DNA from: Albidovulum sp.
GTDB lineage: Bacteria > Pseudomonadota > Alphaproteobacteria > Rhodobacterales > Rhodobacteraceae
NCBI GenBank assembly: GCA_028823855.1
Contig: JAPPFL010000054.1
Span: forward strand, 62,001-126,000
DNA length: 64,000 nucleotides
Direction of reading: 5' to 3'
Under the pieces are notes generated by a model. The model did no database searches, had not been told where the DNA came from, and worked only from the letters and a program-made list of their open reading frames with translations. The position numbers and the translations under genes are program-made. Shown piece by piece: positions 9,330 to 18,286 of this stretch; the stretch's first letter is position 1, and each line of letters begins with the position of its first letter.

Positions 9330-11384
9330 CTACGCAGGTGATTTGCGGGCGCCGGAAATCCACGCCTTGTCGCGTTTGAAATCGAATTTGGATTCCCCTT
9401 CAATTATCGACCGGGCCGTTTGGTGGCCGGAATAGACGGCGGCCTGAATTATTCCGGGGACAAGACAGTCTCCCGCCAGATTTATTCGATCCGCGCCGAT
9501 CGCAGCTTCAATCTCCTGCCTCAGCCCATCGACCGGTATCCGGGCGCCGACAAATACCAGGTTCCGCGAACCTATTTCAGATATTTCGCCCGTTAGACAA
9601 TTCGTTAAAACCGAACTGCCGCCCAGTTTCAAATTCGGCCCGAGAGAGACGCCGGTCTCGTCCAGCCTTTCGATGATCCGCGATTGCTCGAGCGTGTTGT
9701 CGGTCCAGGTGGCGATTTGCGGCAACGGCGTAACATAGGAAACCCTTTGCCCGGCCCTCTGCAGCGCCTCGGCGATTGCGCTGGCGATATAGAAATGGTC
9801 ATCGTCGTAAACAATCGACTCCTCGAAAGCCATTTCTTCAATTCGGCCTTCCAGAATGTCGTCCGGAGTAAAGACTCGCCGCTCGCCAAAGTCGCGTTTT
9901 TGGAAATTCGTCGCGCCCACGCCGTCGCCGCGCCATTTCGCGCCGGTCGCGAGAACCACCGTGTCCGAACCGAAATCCGCGATATCCGAAGCCGCCATGG
10001 AACTGTGAAGGTACAAGTCCGCATCCGGGCTGCGCTCAATAAAGTGCAGCCGATAGTCCCGAACTCTCCGCCAGGTAGCCAAGCCGGGGAGGCGCGCCTC
10101 TTTCGCAACCCGGCCTCCGGGCTCGCTCGAGGAATCCGCGATCGTTACCTTCTCGCCGGCAGCGAGCAATACACGCGCGCATTCAAGTCCGGCAGGACCC
10201 GCGCCTATAACAAGGTGGGAACGTCGACGTTTCGAAATCAGAGGCATTTCGGGATGCCAGCTACGGCGCCATTCCTCGGAAACTGTCGGATTTTGCGTGC
10301 AACGAACCGGAAGGCCGTAGCTATCCATGCTCACGCAGATATTGCACCCGATGCATTCCCTGATTTCTTCGATTCTTCCTTCCTTTATCTTTTTCGGCAG
10401 GAACGGATCCGCGATCGAGGGCCGGGCGCCTCCAATAAGATCCAGCCGCCCATTTTTGACCAGCGAAGCCATGAAATCGGGAGAGGTAAATCGACCGACG
10501 CCGACTACGGGCTTCGTCGTAACCGACTTGACGAAATCGGTGAAAGGCAGCTGGAAACCTTCATCGGAAAACCTTGCGGTGGCGCTGTCGCTGGACCACC
10601 CGGCAATATTGACATCCCAAAGATCGGGAAGTTCGGACAGGGCCTCGACAACATCCCGGCCTTCGCCGCCGCTGGTCAGGCCCATCGGCTTTCCCGGCTC
10701 CGAAACGCTGAATCTCAGAGCGACCGCCCGCTCGCCTGCCGCTATTTCCAGCGTGTCTTCCAGAACTTCGCGAAGCAGCCTGATTCTGTTGTCGAAAGTG
10801 CCGCCGTACTGATCGGCTCGTTGGTTCGTATTCTTCGACAGGAAATGGCTGAGAATCGACAGATCGTGAGCCGCATATACATAAATTATGTCGTAACCCG
10901 CATCCTTGGCGCGTCGCGCGGCGGCTCGGTGCGATGCTCGGAACGCCCTGATTTCCGATAGGCCCATGCCGCGCGCCTGGCACGGAACCTCGGGCCTGAG
11001 CACGGGCAAATGGCTCGGGCCGGCAACCGGCAACCCGGTGGTCATGTTTCGGGCGCGCATACCCCCATGCGCCAGTTCGATCGCCGCTAGGCTGCCATGA
11101 GACTTAATCGCTTCGACCTGGACCGAATGGCGAACGATGTCGCCGTCGTCCCAGATGCGTTCCATAGGATGATTTGCCATATCGGAATCCGGCGCGATTT
11201 CCGTCATCTGCACGGCAACGGTTCCCCATCCTCCCTCCGCCTTGATTGCCCTAAGCGCAATGGCGCCGCTCGGTTGCGTCCAGCCGTGCCCCGTTGCGTG
11301 CGGAACTGCGTAGAAGCGGTTCGGAGCCGTCAGCGGGCCAAGCCCAATCGGCTCGAAAAGTATGGCATGACCGGGATCGGTCAT
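9330..11384 (-). CDS. Trimethylamine-dehydrogenase-like FMN/4Fe-4S/NAD-domain oxidoreductase (OYE family)
   Basis: A 684-residue protein with an Old Yellow Enzyme barrel (ILFEPIGLGPL..., QYGGTFDNRIRLLREVLEDT), a 4Fe-4S site CIGCNICVSM...RCTQN, and a C-terminal FAD/ADP-type domain starting at LVIGAGPAGLECARVL. Its whole length parallels trimethylamine dehydrogenase, including the VYxAH segment with the active-site Tyr and His and GGARPSIADPFLPKK. However, the position of TMADH Cys30 (6-S-cysteinyl FMN) is Ala in VPHATG, and Tyr60 is Met, so flavin is probably non-covalent and the substrate is not trimethylamine. Start ATG 11384 overlaps the preceding stop (ATGA), proving coupling to the UPF0261 gene. 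A catabolic demethylase or reductase role is inferred. Confidence 0.85.
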   Translation of the reverse strand: MTDPGHAILFEPIGLGPLTAPNRFYAVPHATGHGWTQPSGAIALRAIKAEGGWGTVAVQMTEIAPDSDMANHPMERIWDDGDIVRHSVQVEAIKSHGSLAAIELAHGGMRARNMTTGLPVAGPSHLPVLRPEVPCQARGMGLSEIRAFRASHRAAARRAKDAGYDIIYVYAAHDLSILSHFLSKNTNQRADQYGGTFDNRIRLLREVLEDTLEIAAGERAVALRFSVSEPGKPMGLTSGGEGRDVVEALSELPDLWDVNIAGWSSDSATARFSDEGFQLPFTDFVKSVTTKPVVGVGRFTSPDFMASLVKNGRLDLIGGARPSIADPFLPKKIKEGRIEEIRECIGCNICVSMDSYGLPVRCTQNPTVSEEWRRSWHPEMPLISKRRRSHLVIGAGPAGLECARVLLAAGEKVTIADSSSEPGGRVAKEARLPGLATWRRVRDYRLHFIERSPDADLYLHSSMAASDIADFGSDTVVLATGAKWRGDGVGATNFQKRDFGERRVFTPDDILEGRIEEMAFEESIVYDDDHFYIASAIAEALQRAGQRVSYVTPLPQIATWTDNTLEQSRIIERLDETGVSLGPNLKLGGSSVLTNCLTGEISEIGSRNLVFVGARIPVDGLRQEIEAAIGADRINLAGDCLVPGIIQAAVYSGHQTARSIIEGESKFDFKRDKAWISGARKSPA

Positions 11385-12622
11385 TCGACTCTCGTTGATA
11401 CGACACCTTCGGCTACCCAAGCATCGAAAATTTCAAGCGCGGCGTCCGCAAATCCCCGATCGTTAATGTGCGCGTCGATTTCAACCAACTCTGTTGGCGG
11501 CGCTATCGCCTTGCGGGCCTCGTCAAGGAACGCCTCCAAGCCTTCGGGATCATGGGCCGGTTCGCCCGGCTTGTCCCATTCTTCAATGCCGCGCAATGGA
11601 AGAATAACTTTGACGGGCCCCGACGATTCGGAGAGCCTCGCCGCCATCTCGCGCGCCGTTTCTCTCCGCTCTTCATTGTTTAAAGCCGAGCTCTTGATAA
11701 GGCGGTTGTGCGCATGAAACGGCCGGTCGGCGTATTGTTCCGGAATTTTCTGCCAGCCGGCAAAGTCTATAAGGTCAAGGCAACCGGGAGATACAAGCTG
11801 GGGAATTGCCGCGCGACCGGCATTCTTCAATCGATCCGCGCCCGCGTTGACGACGGAGCCCGCGAGCAGGTTGCCCAGTTCGGGAAGCGCGAAATCCATC
11901 GCGCAGCAAAATCCCCTCTGCGAAGCGATCTTCTCGAACGCCATTCCTCCCATGCCGGTGGCGTGAAAGATCGCGACCTCGAAGCCTCTTTTTTCAATTT
12001 CGGGCTTGAGGTGCTTCATATAGGATAGGCAGGACGAGCCAAGCGACGTCATTCCTACGATCGGTCGGGACCGAGTCGGCCTTTCCGCGGCCCTGGCGGC
12101 CCCGAGCACGGCGCCCGCGGCCTGGCTGAGAGAAGACTTGCAGACGGAATTGAGTCCGTAAAGGCCGCCCGCCCAAAGAATCATTTGCAGATCGGGGGAA
12201 AGTCGGTCCGCCGGAATAAGAGGCGAAAACGACACGGTCGAGACTATGAATTTAGGCGTTCCCAAGGGCAGCGCCTGGCAGACATCCAGCGCAAGATCGG
12301 TCCCCATCGTTCCGCCTAGAATAATCGCGCCGTCTATCTCGCCTTGGGCGTGCATCGCCGCGGCCAGCGAAGACGCGCCGCGCGCCATGATCTGCATGGC
12401 CGTATTCTCGTCGCCGCTCGCTATCGCGGATTCAATCGAACTTCCCGCCGCTTCGGCGACGCTATATTTTGAAACGTCGCAGTCATTTTCCGTTTCGCCG
12501 AGTACGCTGACATCCATCGTGATCGCGCCGCCGCCCTGAGCCGCAATCTGCTCCGCCATGTACGAAAGCTCCGGGGACTTCGTATCGTAAGTTCCAACCA
12601 CTAGTATTGTTCTATCTGCCAT
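11381..12622 (-). CDS. Tm-1-like ATP-binding / UPF0261 family protein
   Basis: A 413-residue protein matching the UPF0261/Tm-1-like family: VVGTYDTKSPELSYMAEQI at the start (the family GTxDTK motif), GAIILGGTMGTDLALDVCQALPLGTPK, FHATGMGGMAFEKI and a C-terminal VILPLRGIEEWDKPGEP block. Tm-1 in tomato binds ATP and a viral replication protein; bacterial members have no settled function and tend to occur with catabolic genes. Here it is locked between TctA (11-bp overlap upstream) and the TMADH-like gene (4-bp overlap downstream), which suggests it works on the imported substrate. Family call is strong; enzymatic role is unknown. Confidence 0.9.
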   Translation of the reverse strand: MADRTILVVGTYDTKSPELSYMAEQIAAQGGGAITMDVSVLGETENDCDVSKYSVAEAAGSSIESAIASGDENTAMQIMARGASSLAAAMHAQGEIDGAIILGGTMGTDLALDVCQALPLGTPKFIVSTVSFSPLIPADRLSPDLQMILWAGGLYGLNSVCKSSLSQAAGAVLGAARAAERPTRSRPIVGMTSLGSSCLSYMKHLKPEIEKRGFEVAIFHATGMGGMAFEKIASQRGFCCAMDFALPELGNLLAGSVVNAGADRLKNAGRAAIPQLVSPGCLDLIDFAGWQKIPEQYADRPFHAHNRLIKSSALNNEERRETAREMAARLSESSGPVKVILPLRGIEEWDKPGEPAHDPEGLEAFLDEARKAIAPPTELVEIDAHINDRGFADAALEIFDAWVAEGVVSTRVE

Positions 12623-14108
12623 GATGCGTGATTCCCTTGGTTTTTCGGCTGAGCCAGATTCCGCGAATGTGCGCGGCGACTACCAGAAGGATAATCAGGA
12701 AAAGAATGAACGCGATAGGTCTGCTGATGAAGTCCAGCGGCGTGTCGACCCTCATCATCGATGTCCGCAGCTTGATCTCCATGATGCCGCCCAGGACCAT
12801 TCCGAGAATTATCGGCACGATGGGAAGTGAAAGTCGCTTAAGAACGAATCCGAGAATTCCGAACCCGCCGGCGATTGCGCAGTCGATCGCGCTGTTGCGA
12901 AGCGAGTAAACCCCTACGAAGCTCAATGTTAAAATCGCTACGCCGAGAAACCGCGTCGGAATCTCGATCACGCGCAAGAGTTGATTGGTGGAAACCAGCA
13001 AAAACGCGATGACGAGTACATTGAGAATCAACAGCGCGATATACAGCGCGATTACAAAATCCATCTGGGTCTGGAATAGCTGCGGGCCGGGCACGACGCT
13101 ATGAACGTAGAATACGCTGAGCATCATGGCCGTCAGCGCCTCGCCCGGAATTCCCAGAGCCAATAGCGGGATCATCGCCGCGGCGGGCACCGCGTTGTTC
13201 GACGCCTCCGAAGCCACGAGCCCTTCAGGCGATCCGTTTCCAAATGTTTCCGGGCTCGAGGACGTTCTTTGGGCGTACGTATACGAAAGAAATTGAGCCG
13301 TGAATTCGCCGACGCCGGGAATCATGCCCATCACGACTCCGAAGCTCGACGAAACGGCGGCTACGCGCTTGTGTCGCAAGAGCTCTTTAAATCCGACGAA
13401 CAAGCCGCCGCTGATTCCCTCGGACTTGTTGGCCTTGTCCGGCTCAACTAGCAGCAGAAACGCCTGGCTTAGCGCGAACAGCCCGAGAACGACGACGATC
13501 AGGTCCACGCCGCCGGCAAGCCAGCTTTGCCCGAACGTATATCGCTGCGAATATTTGACGGGTTCGAGCCCGATCGTACCGATCCATATGCCGAAGCTAG
13601 CCGTCATTCCCGCGGCAAGCACTCGCCCCCTGTGTGCCAGAATTACGAGGATGATCCCGAGAAGAGCCGCCAGAAAAATTTCGCGGCTCCCGAACATCGG
13701 AGCGACTATTGCAAGAACCGGAGAGAGCGCGATAAGGCAAATGACCGAAAACACGCCGCCGCAGAAGGACGCGGAATACGCAAGCGAAAGCGCCCGCCTC
13801 GCTTCTCCTCGACGCGTCATCGGCGTGCCCTCGTAAGTGGTCAAGGCGTTTACGGCAGTACCCGGAACGTTGATAAGGATAGCCGGAATCGCGCCTCCGT
13901 ACATCGACGAACCGTAAATTCCCAGGAGAGCTGTCAAGCCCACGATCGGATCGAGCGAAAAAGTCGCGGGAAGAAGGATGGCTATTGCTACGGCAGGTCC
14001 GACCCCGGGTATCGCCCCGATAACAACGCCGCCGACAGACCCGACAAGGAGCGCGAGAACGACGTCCCAGCGGGCGAGGATAGCCAGAGATGAGAAAAGA
14101 ATTTCCAC
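12612..14108 (-). CDS. Tripartite tricarboxylate transporter, large permease TctA
   Basis: A 498-residue inner-membrane protein of the TctA family with about 12 hydrophobic segments. Family motifs are present: GVVIGAIPGVGPAVAIAILLPATF near residue 30, YGSSMYGGAIPAILINVPGTAVNA, and a second GMIPGVGEFTAQFLSY with EASNNAVPAAAMIPLLALGIPGEA. It is the main channel of a proton- or sodium-driven uptake system that takes carboxylates delivered by TctC. It sits 1 bp after TctB and overlaps the UPF0261 gene by 11 bp, in a five-gene minus-strand operon. Confidence 0.95.
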   Translation of the reverse strand: MEILFSSLAILARWDVVLALLVGSVGGVVIGAIPGVGPAVAIAILLPATFSLDPIVGLTALLGIYGSSMYGGAIPAILINVPGTAVNALTTYEGTPMTRRGEARRALSLAYSASFCGGVFSVICLIALSPVLAIVAPMFGSREIFLAALLGIILVILAHRGRVLAAGMTASFGIWIGTIGLEPVKYSQRYTFGQSWLAGGVDLIVVVLGLFALSQAFLLLVEPDKANKSEGISGGLFVGFKELLRHKRVAAVSSSFGVVMGMIPGVGEFTAQFLSYTYAQRTSSSPETFGNGSPEGLVASEASNNAVPAAAMIPLLALGIPGEALTAMMLSVFYVHSVVPGPQLFQTQMDFVIALYIALLILNVLVIAFLLVSTNQLLRVIEIPTRFLGVAILTLSFVGVYSLRNSAIDCAIAGGFGILGFVLKRLSLPIVPIILGMVLGGIMEIKLRTSMMRVDTPLDFISRPIAFILFLIILLVVAAHIRGIWLSRKTKGITHHGR

Positions 14109-14109
14109 G

Positions 14110-14652
14110 CTAGAAATTGACAGTCATGAAATTGCGCAGTCCTCCGGGCAGCGCGTCGTATATCGCCCCTCCGGGAATTTTCACCGACAGGAATGTCTTG
14201 AAAATCAAGACAACGCAGAAACCCGTGACGACCGCGCACGCAAGCGGCCGGACGGTGCGGTAGCCGACGCGCGCGGCGAGAGTCGCCGCGAAGGCAAGCG
14301 TGGCGACAAGGTAACCGATCAATGGCACGATCCATACGTAGGCCATGAACCAAAGGAGGAATTCGAACGCTTGAAGCCAGACGAAGGCTTCTTTCGCGCC
14401 GCCGTGCCGGCTGTTTCGCTGCGCAACAAGATGAAGCGCGCCGAACGATACCATGCCTATCACGCCCACGGCGGGCCAAAACGACGGCCTCGTAAATATC
14501 TGGCTTCCGGGCGACGGCTTCGTTTCGGCCCCAAGCTGCGAAAGTAGAAACGCCGAAAACGCAACGAATATCAACGCGAACGCAAGACCGCCTGCATGGG
14601 GCGATTCATCGAAAAAGGGGGCGTTCTTGCTCACGCGTTTCAGGCCTTCCAA
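14110..14652 (-). CDS. Tripartite tricarboxylate transporter, small permease TctB
   Basis: A 180-residue protein with four predicted membrane helices: GGLAFALIFVAFSAFLL, a PSFWPAVGVIGMVSFGALHL segment, a double hairpin FEFLLWFMAYVWIVPLIGYL, and the C-terminal CAVVTGFCVVLIFKTFL. This layout and length (140-180 residues) is typical of TctB, the small membrane partner of TctA. It lies 42 bp downstream of TctC and directly before TctA. Sequence of TctB is poorly conserved, so the call rests partly on position. Confidence 0.88.
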   Translation of the reverse strand: MEGLKRVSKNAPFFDESPHAGGLAFALIFVAFSAFLLSQLGAETKPSPGSQIFTRPSFWPAVGVIGMVSFGALHLVAQRNSRHGGAKEAFVWLQAFEFLLWFMAYVWIVPLIGYLVATLAFAATLAARVGYRTVRPLACAVVTGFCVVLIFKTFLSVKIPGGAIYDALPGGLRNFMTVNF

Positions 14653-14694
14653 ACCGAAAGGGGCTCGCCGACGGCGGCCCCTCCCGCCAAGCCG

Positions 14695-15630
14695 CTATTC
14701 GAGTATGCTTGCGATGCTCGCCAGAGTCGCGATATCGGCCTCGATTTGCGCCTCCGATGCCTCGGCATCCATCCAATAGACCAGCGCTCCGGTATCTTCG
14801 GCAAGCTTTTGCGCTCGCTCCGACATTACGGTTTCCTTCGCCACCGCGATTATTTTTTCGCGCGCGTCTTCCGGCGTATCCTTGAGCACGAAAAGGCCGT
14901 TCCAAAGAGCGAGATTCAGCGACTCGTCAAGCTCGCCGAGCGTGGGCGTGTCCGGAATCAACGGAATTCGCTGATCCGTAATGGAAGCGAGGAACTGAAT
15001 GTCGTCCATGCACGGCAATACCAGCTGCAAGGTTGTGTTCACGACATCGGCATCGCCGGAAGCGAGGCTGTTGCAGTCCAGCATGTCGAAGGCCGCTTCC
15101 GATCCCCATTCGAATCCGGCGTTCTTCGCATATGCGAAGGAAGTCCTGGTCGGTGCGAGCGCCGCGCCGAAGTGGCCCAGCGCGACCTTGTTGGTCCTGG
15201 CGTATTCAGCGAGTTCCTGCATCGACGAGAAGGGAGCGTCCTTCGAAGCCGCGAGTACGAACGGATAGGTTAGAAAAATTCCGAGAGGATCGAATTTCGC
15301 GGGCTCGAGCTCCGCAATGCCGATCGAATGCCCAATCGTCGGAACGGCGATCACGAATGACCCGATCGTATAGCCGTCGGCCGGTGCGTTGGCCACGAAT
15401 ATGGCGCCGGGAAACGGTCCGCCGCCGCCGCCGGGCTTGTTTACGACGGCTGCCGCGACACCGTAGGTTTCCTGCAGATCTTCGGCAATCATTCTGGACA
15501 ACACGTCCTCCAGGTCTCCCGGGGGCCACGGCACGACGATGCTGATCGGTTTTTCAGGATAGTCCCCGTATGCTGCTCCGGCCACTGAAATTGCGATCGC
15601 GCTTGCAATCGCGGCAACTGATTTTTTCAT
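14695..15630 (-). CDS. Tripartite tricarboxylate transporter substrate-binding protein TctC (Bug family)
   Basis: A 311-residue periplasmic protein with a signal peptide (MKKSVAAIASAIAISVAGAA) and the Bug-family start YPEKPISIVVPWPPGD, followed by VVNKPGGGGGPFPGAIFVANAPADGYT and a C-terminal amphipathic end. It would bind a carboxylic acid and hand it to TctB/TctA. Many Bug proteins have G-G-x-x-D around the first helix; here the loop is WPPGDLED, slightly unusual, so ligand preference may differ. First gene of the minus operon TctC-TctB-TctA-UPF0261-flavoprotein. Confidence 0.93.
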   Translation of the reverse strand: MKKSVAAIASAIAISVAGAAYGDYPEKPISIVVPWPPGDLEDVLSRMIAEDLQETYGVAAAVVNKPGGGGGPFPGAIFVANAPADGYTIGSFVIAVPTIGHSIGIAELEPAKFDPLGIFLTYPFVLAASKDAPFSSMQELAEYARTNKVALGHFGAALAPTRTSFAYAKNAGFEWGSEAAFDMLDCNSLASGDADVVNTTLQLVLPCMDDIQFLASITDQRIPLIPDTPTLGELDESLNLALWNGLFVLKDTPEDAREKIIAVAKETVMSERAQKLAEDTGALVYWMDAEASEAQIEADIATLASIASILE

Positions 15631-16188
15631 ATCTTGATCCTGTAGTTGAGCGCTGCTGTTGCAGGTTGGATGAAATTACCTGCCCGAAACCGGAATAGTC
15701 AACCGAAGGCAGCCGTCGATCGATACGATCGGAAGTTCGTTCGGTTCGTCGGCGCGCTTAACTCGCGCGGCATCCGTCAGGAACCGGGCGATAAATGTCG
15801 AGACGACGCATCCGCCTGCCTTAGCCTTCTTTTCGCGCATGGACTGAATGAATTTCCAAAGTGAAAGCCATTTTGCATCGTATGTCCAGTCGGTATCGCA
15901 TGGCGGAGGGGAGAAGCGGCGGAGCAGGCGGAACTCGCTCGGAAAAGGCTTCAGGGTGAAGTTCTACATTCATGCCTGCCGGGTTGAAAGAATTGATCGC
16001 GTCGTCGCGCCTTGTCCCGCAAATGCGGAAGAAACGCCGTTGATACCGGAATCATAGAAGGCCGCGGGGGATGGCGCGAAGTTTATTTACATATTGGCGC
16101 CCGATTTCGTCCCGCGCGGCAATGCGAAATTTCCGAAGGCAAGCGGGTCGCAGGATGACGAACTTGACGGTTGGAGTACGATTGCCGA
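15631..16188. other. Intergenic stretch, nothing recognised
   Basis: 558 bp between the TctC start and the end of the first Gfo/Idh/MocA gene; it must contain the promoter of the minus-strand Tct operon. Short open frames (for example 15848-16057) have no motifs or sensible start sites. No hairpin with a T-run was noticed. Confidence 0.55.
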
Positions 16189-17262
16189 TCAAGAATGTTC
16201 CTTTGGTAAAAGGCTTCGACAAATCGGAAGTTCTCGGTCGAGCGGCAAGGTTACGACCTGCCGGGTACGCGCTGCCTGGTATATTGAGCTGGCAAGTTCA
16301 ATCGACCGTACGCCGTCTTCAGCCGTTGCCGGCGCCGCGCCGCGGCCGTCCAGATGTGCTCCGAGCGCTTTGAACAGCCCCGCATAGCCGCCTTCAACCT
16401 TTCCGACGCCTTCAACCGCGCGGTCTATCGCTTTTTGGTTCTTGCGGCTTCGGGCGGTGAAACGCCAGCCCCATTGGCCGGGTTCATATGCGGACGTACC
16501 GCTTTCCGCAGTCGCGTGCTCGAACACAATCCTTAGGCGCGACATATTTCCAGCGGACCCGAGTGTTACCGAGCTGGTGAGAAGCGCGCCGTCGTCGGCC
16601 GCAAGGCAGACCGCGGCGCAGTCATCCGTTTCAATCGGGTTGACCCGGGTGCCGAGCATCGCCGCAACCTGTTTTACAGGGCCCACGATCTCGGTCGCCA
16701 GATCGTGGATGTGGACCGCATGCCCCAGCACGGCGCCGCCCAGTTCGCTCCTCCAGCGCCCTCGCCAGGGATTCGCGTAATAGTCATTCGACCTGTCCCA
16801 GTGAGTTTCAAGTGTACCTGCCAGCGGCCTGCCCAAAAGACCGTCTTCCTTAAGGCGAATGAGTGCGGCAAATCCGGCTCCGTACCGGTATTGGAATACC
16901 GGTACGAATAGCCGGTCGCTTTTCGTCGCCGCAGCCGCGACGCGCTCGGCGTCGGAAACGCTTCCGGCAACGGGTTTCTCGCAGATCACGTGTTTTCCGG
17001 CTTCAAGAGCGTTCAATGAAACCGGAACGTGGAGAGCTGGCGGCAGGCAGATGTCGACAATGTCGACATCCGCAGCATCAAGCGCTTCGCCAATTTCGGA
17101 GACGACGCGCGGATGACCTGCTTCGGAGGCGAGCGCTTTGGCTGCCGCCGCATCGGAATCGCAGATGCATGTAACTTCGAATCGATCATCGAGCGCCCGA
17201 TAGCCCGCCAAGTGCCTGGCGCCGACCCCGGAACCGAGAATTGCAACTCGGTGCCGCATCAA
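16189..17262 (-). CDS. Gfo/Idh/MocA-family oxidoreductase (1 of 3 in this operon)
   Basis: A 357-residue NAD(P)-dependent dehydrogenase. The Rossmann motif VAILGSGVGARHLAGY is at the start, the catalytic lysine motif is CEKPVA at about residue 96, and the C-terminal domain has GGAVLGHAVHIHDLATEIVG with the His/Asp of the substrate pocket. Such enzymes oxidise hydroxyls of sugars, inositols or sugar acids in the cytoplasm. It starts 1 bp after the stop of the preceding homologue, and is the last gene of the MalK-plus-three-dehydrogenases operon. Substrate unknown. Confidence 0.9.
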   Translation of the reverse strand: MMRHRVAILGSGVGARHLAGYRALDDRFEVTCICDSDAAAAKALASEAGHPRVVSEIGEALDAADVDIVDICLPPALHVPVSLNALEAGKHVICEKPVAGSVSDAERVAAAATKSDRLFVPVFQYRYGAGFAALIRLKEDGLLGRPLAGTLETHWDRSNDYYANPWRGRWRSELGGAVLGHAVHIHDLATEIVGPVKQVAAMLGTRVNPIETDDCAAVCLAADDGALLTSSVTLGSAGNMSRLRIVFEHATAESGTSAYEPGQWGWRFTARSRKNQKAIDRAVEGVGKVEGGYAGLFKALGAHLDGRGAAPATAEDGVRSIELASSIYQAARTRQVVTLPLDRELPICRSLLPKEHS

Positions 17263-17263
17263 C

Positions 17264-18277
17264 CTATTCGAGATTCCCGAGGCGTATGGCTTTCGCTTGC
17301 GCGATCAATGCAAGTTCCGTCACTTGGAAACAGTGCTCCTGCGCCATCGCGGTTTCGGTTCTGTTTACAACATCATAGGCAAGGTTTCGAAAATACGGTA
17401 GGTCGCATCCGCTGGCATCGATATGCTCGCACCGGGTGTCGTTAACCAGGAATATGTGGTCCTTGCCCGGCCGGCCGCTTATATCAACGTATTTTCGCAG
17501 TTCGATGTATCCTTCGGTGCCAAGGATGGTCAGTCGTCCGTCGCCCCAAGTCGGGAGCGCATCGGGCGTATACCAATCGACGCGAATATAGCCCTGGCCG
17601 CTGTCGCCGCGAAGCAGGACTTCGCCGAAATCCTGCAAGCCCGGTTCATCCGGGTTAGCGAAATTTCCGACGACGGCGGACACTATCCGTACTTCCGACG
17701 ATCCCGTGAAATGGAGGAACTGGTCGATTTGGTGCGACGCGATGTCGCACAAGATACCGCCGTACTGGTCTTCCTGGAAGAACCAGGGCGGTCGAGTCGC
17801 GCGATTTAGGCGGTGCGGGCCGAAACCGGCGGTCTGAACTACATTCCCGATCGCACCGTCGCGCACTAGCTCGAAGGCTTTCGTCACCGCGGGCACTTCG
17901 AATCTTTCCGAAAAGTCGACCGACCATATGCGGCCGGTTTCGGCGACAGTCGCGCGCAGGTCTTCGAGCTGTCCTAGCGTAGTGCATCCCGGCTTGTCCG
18001 TCATCACGTCCTTGCCCGCGCGCATTGCTTCGATGGCCCGGCAGGCGCGTCGAGCGGGAATGTCCGCTATGAGAATGAGGTCGACCTCGGGGTCTTCCAA
18101 AAGATCCCGCCGGTCGTGAACTCGCGGAACGCCGGGAAACCGTTTGCGGAGTCCCGCTACCTGGCGGGGGTCGCCTTCGGTCCACCACCCCTTGCAGGCG
18201 CAACCGGCCTCGAGCATTCCGGCAAGCTGGCCGTATATGTGTCGATGATCGACTCCTATGATGCCTATTCCCAGCAT
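17264..18277 (-). CDS. Gfo/Idh/MocA-family oxidoreductase (2 of 3), DKP variant
   Basis: A 337-residue member of the family. It starts LGIGIIGVDHRHIYGQLAG, a Rossmann loop in which the usual GxGxxG is altered to GVDHRH. The catalytic motif reads TDKPGCTT rather than EKPxA, retaining Lys. The C-terminal part has GGILCDIASHQIDQFLHFTG and an IRVDWYTPDALPTWGDGR loop seen in a sub-branch of these proteins. The altered cofactor loop suggests it may bind NAD(P) differently or act on a different step from its neighbours. 9 bp downstream of the next homologue. Confidence 0.85.
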   Translation of the reverse strand: MLGIGIIGVDHRHIYGQLAGMLEAGCACKGWWTEGDPRQVAGLRKRFPGVPRVHDRRDLLEDPEVDLILIADIPARRACRAIEAMRAGKDVMTDKPGCTTLGQLEDLRATVAETGRIWSVDFSERFEVPAVTKAFELVRDGAIGNVVQTAGFGPHRLNRATRPPWFFQEDQYGGILCDIASHQIDQFLHFTGSSEVRIVSAVVGNFANPDEPGLQDFGEVLLRGDSGQGYIRVDWYTPDALPTWGDGRLTILGTEGYIELRKYVDISGRPGKDHIFLVNDTRCEHIDASGCDLPYFRNLAYDVVNRTETAMAQEHCFQVTELALIAQAKAIRLGNLE

Positions 18278-18286
18278 GCGCGGTCC

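Noticed and set aside
9684-10961. 425-residue plus-strand frame
   Set aside because: Antisense shadow of the TMADH-like gene, whose frame carries clear flavin and iron-sulfur motifs.
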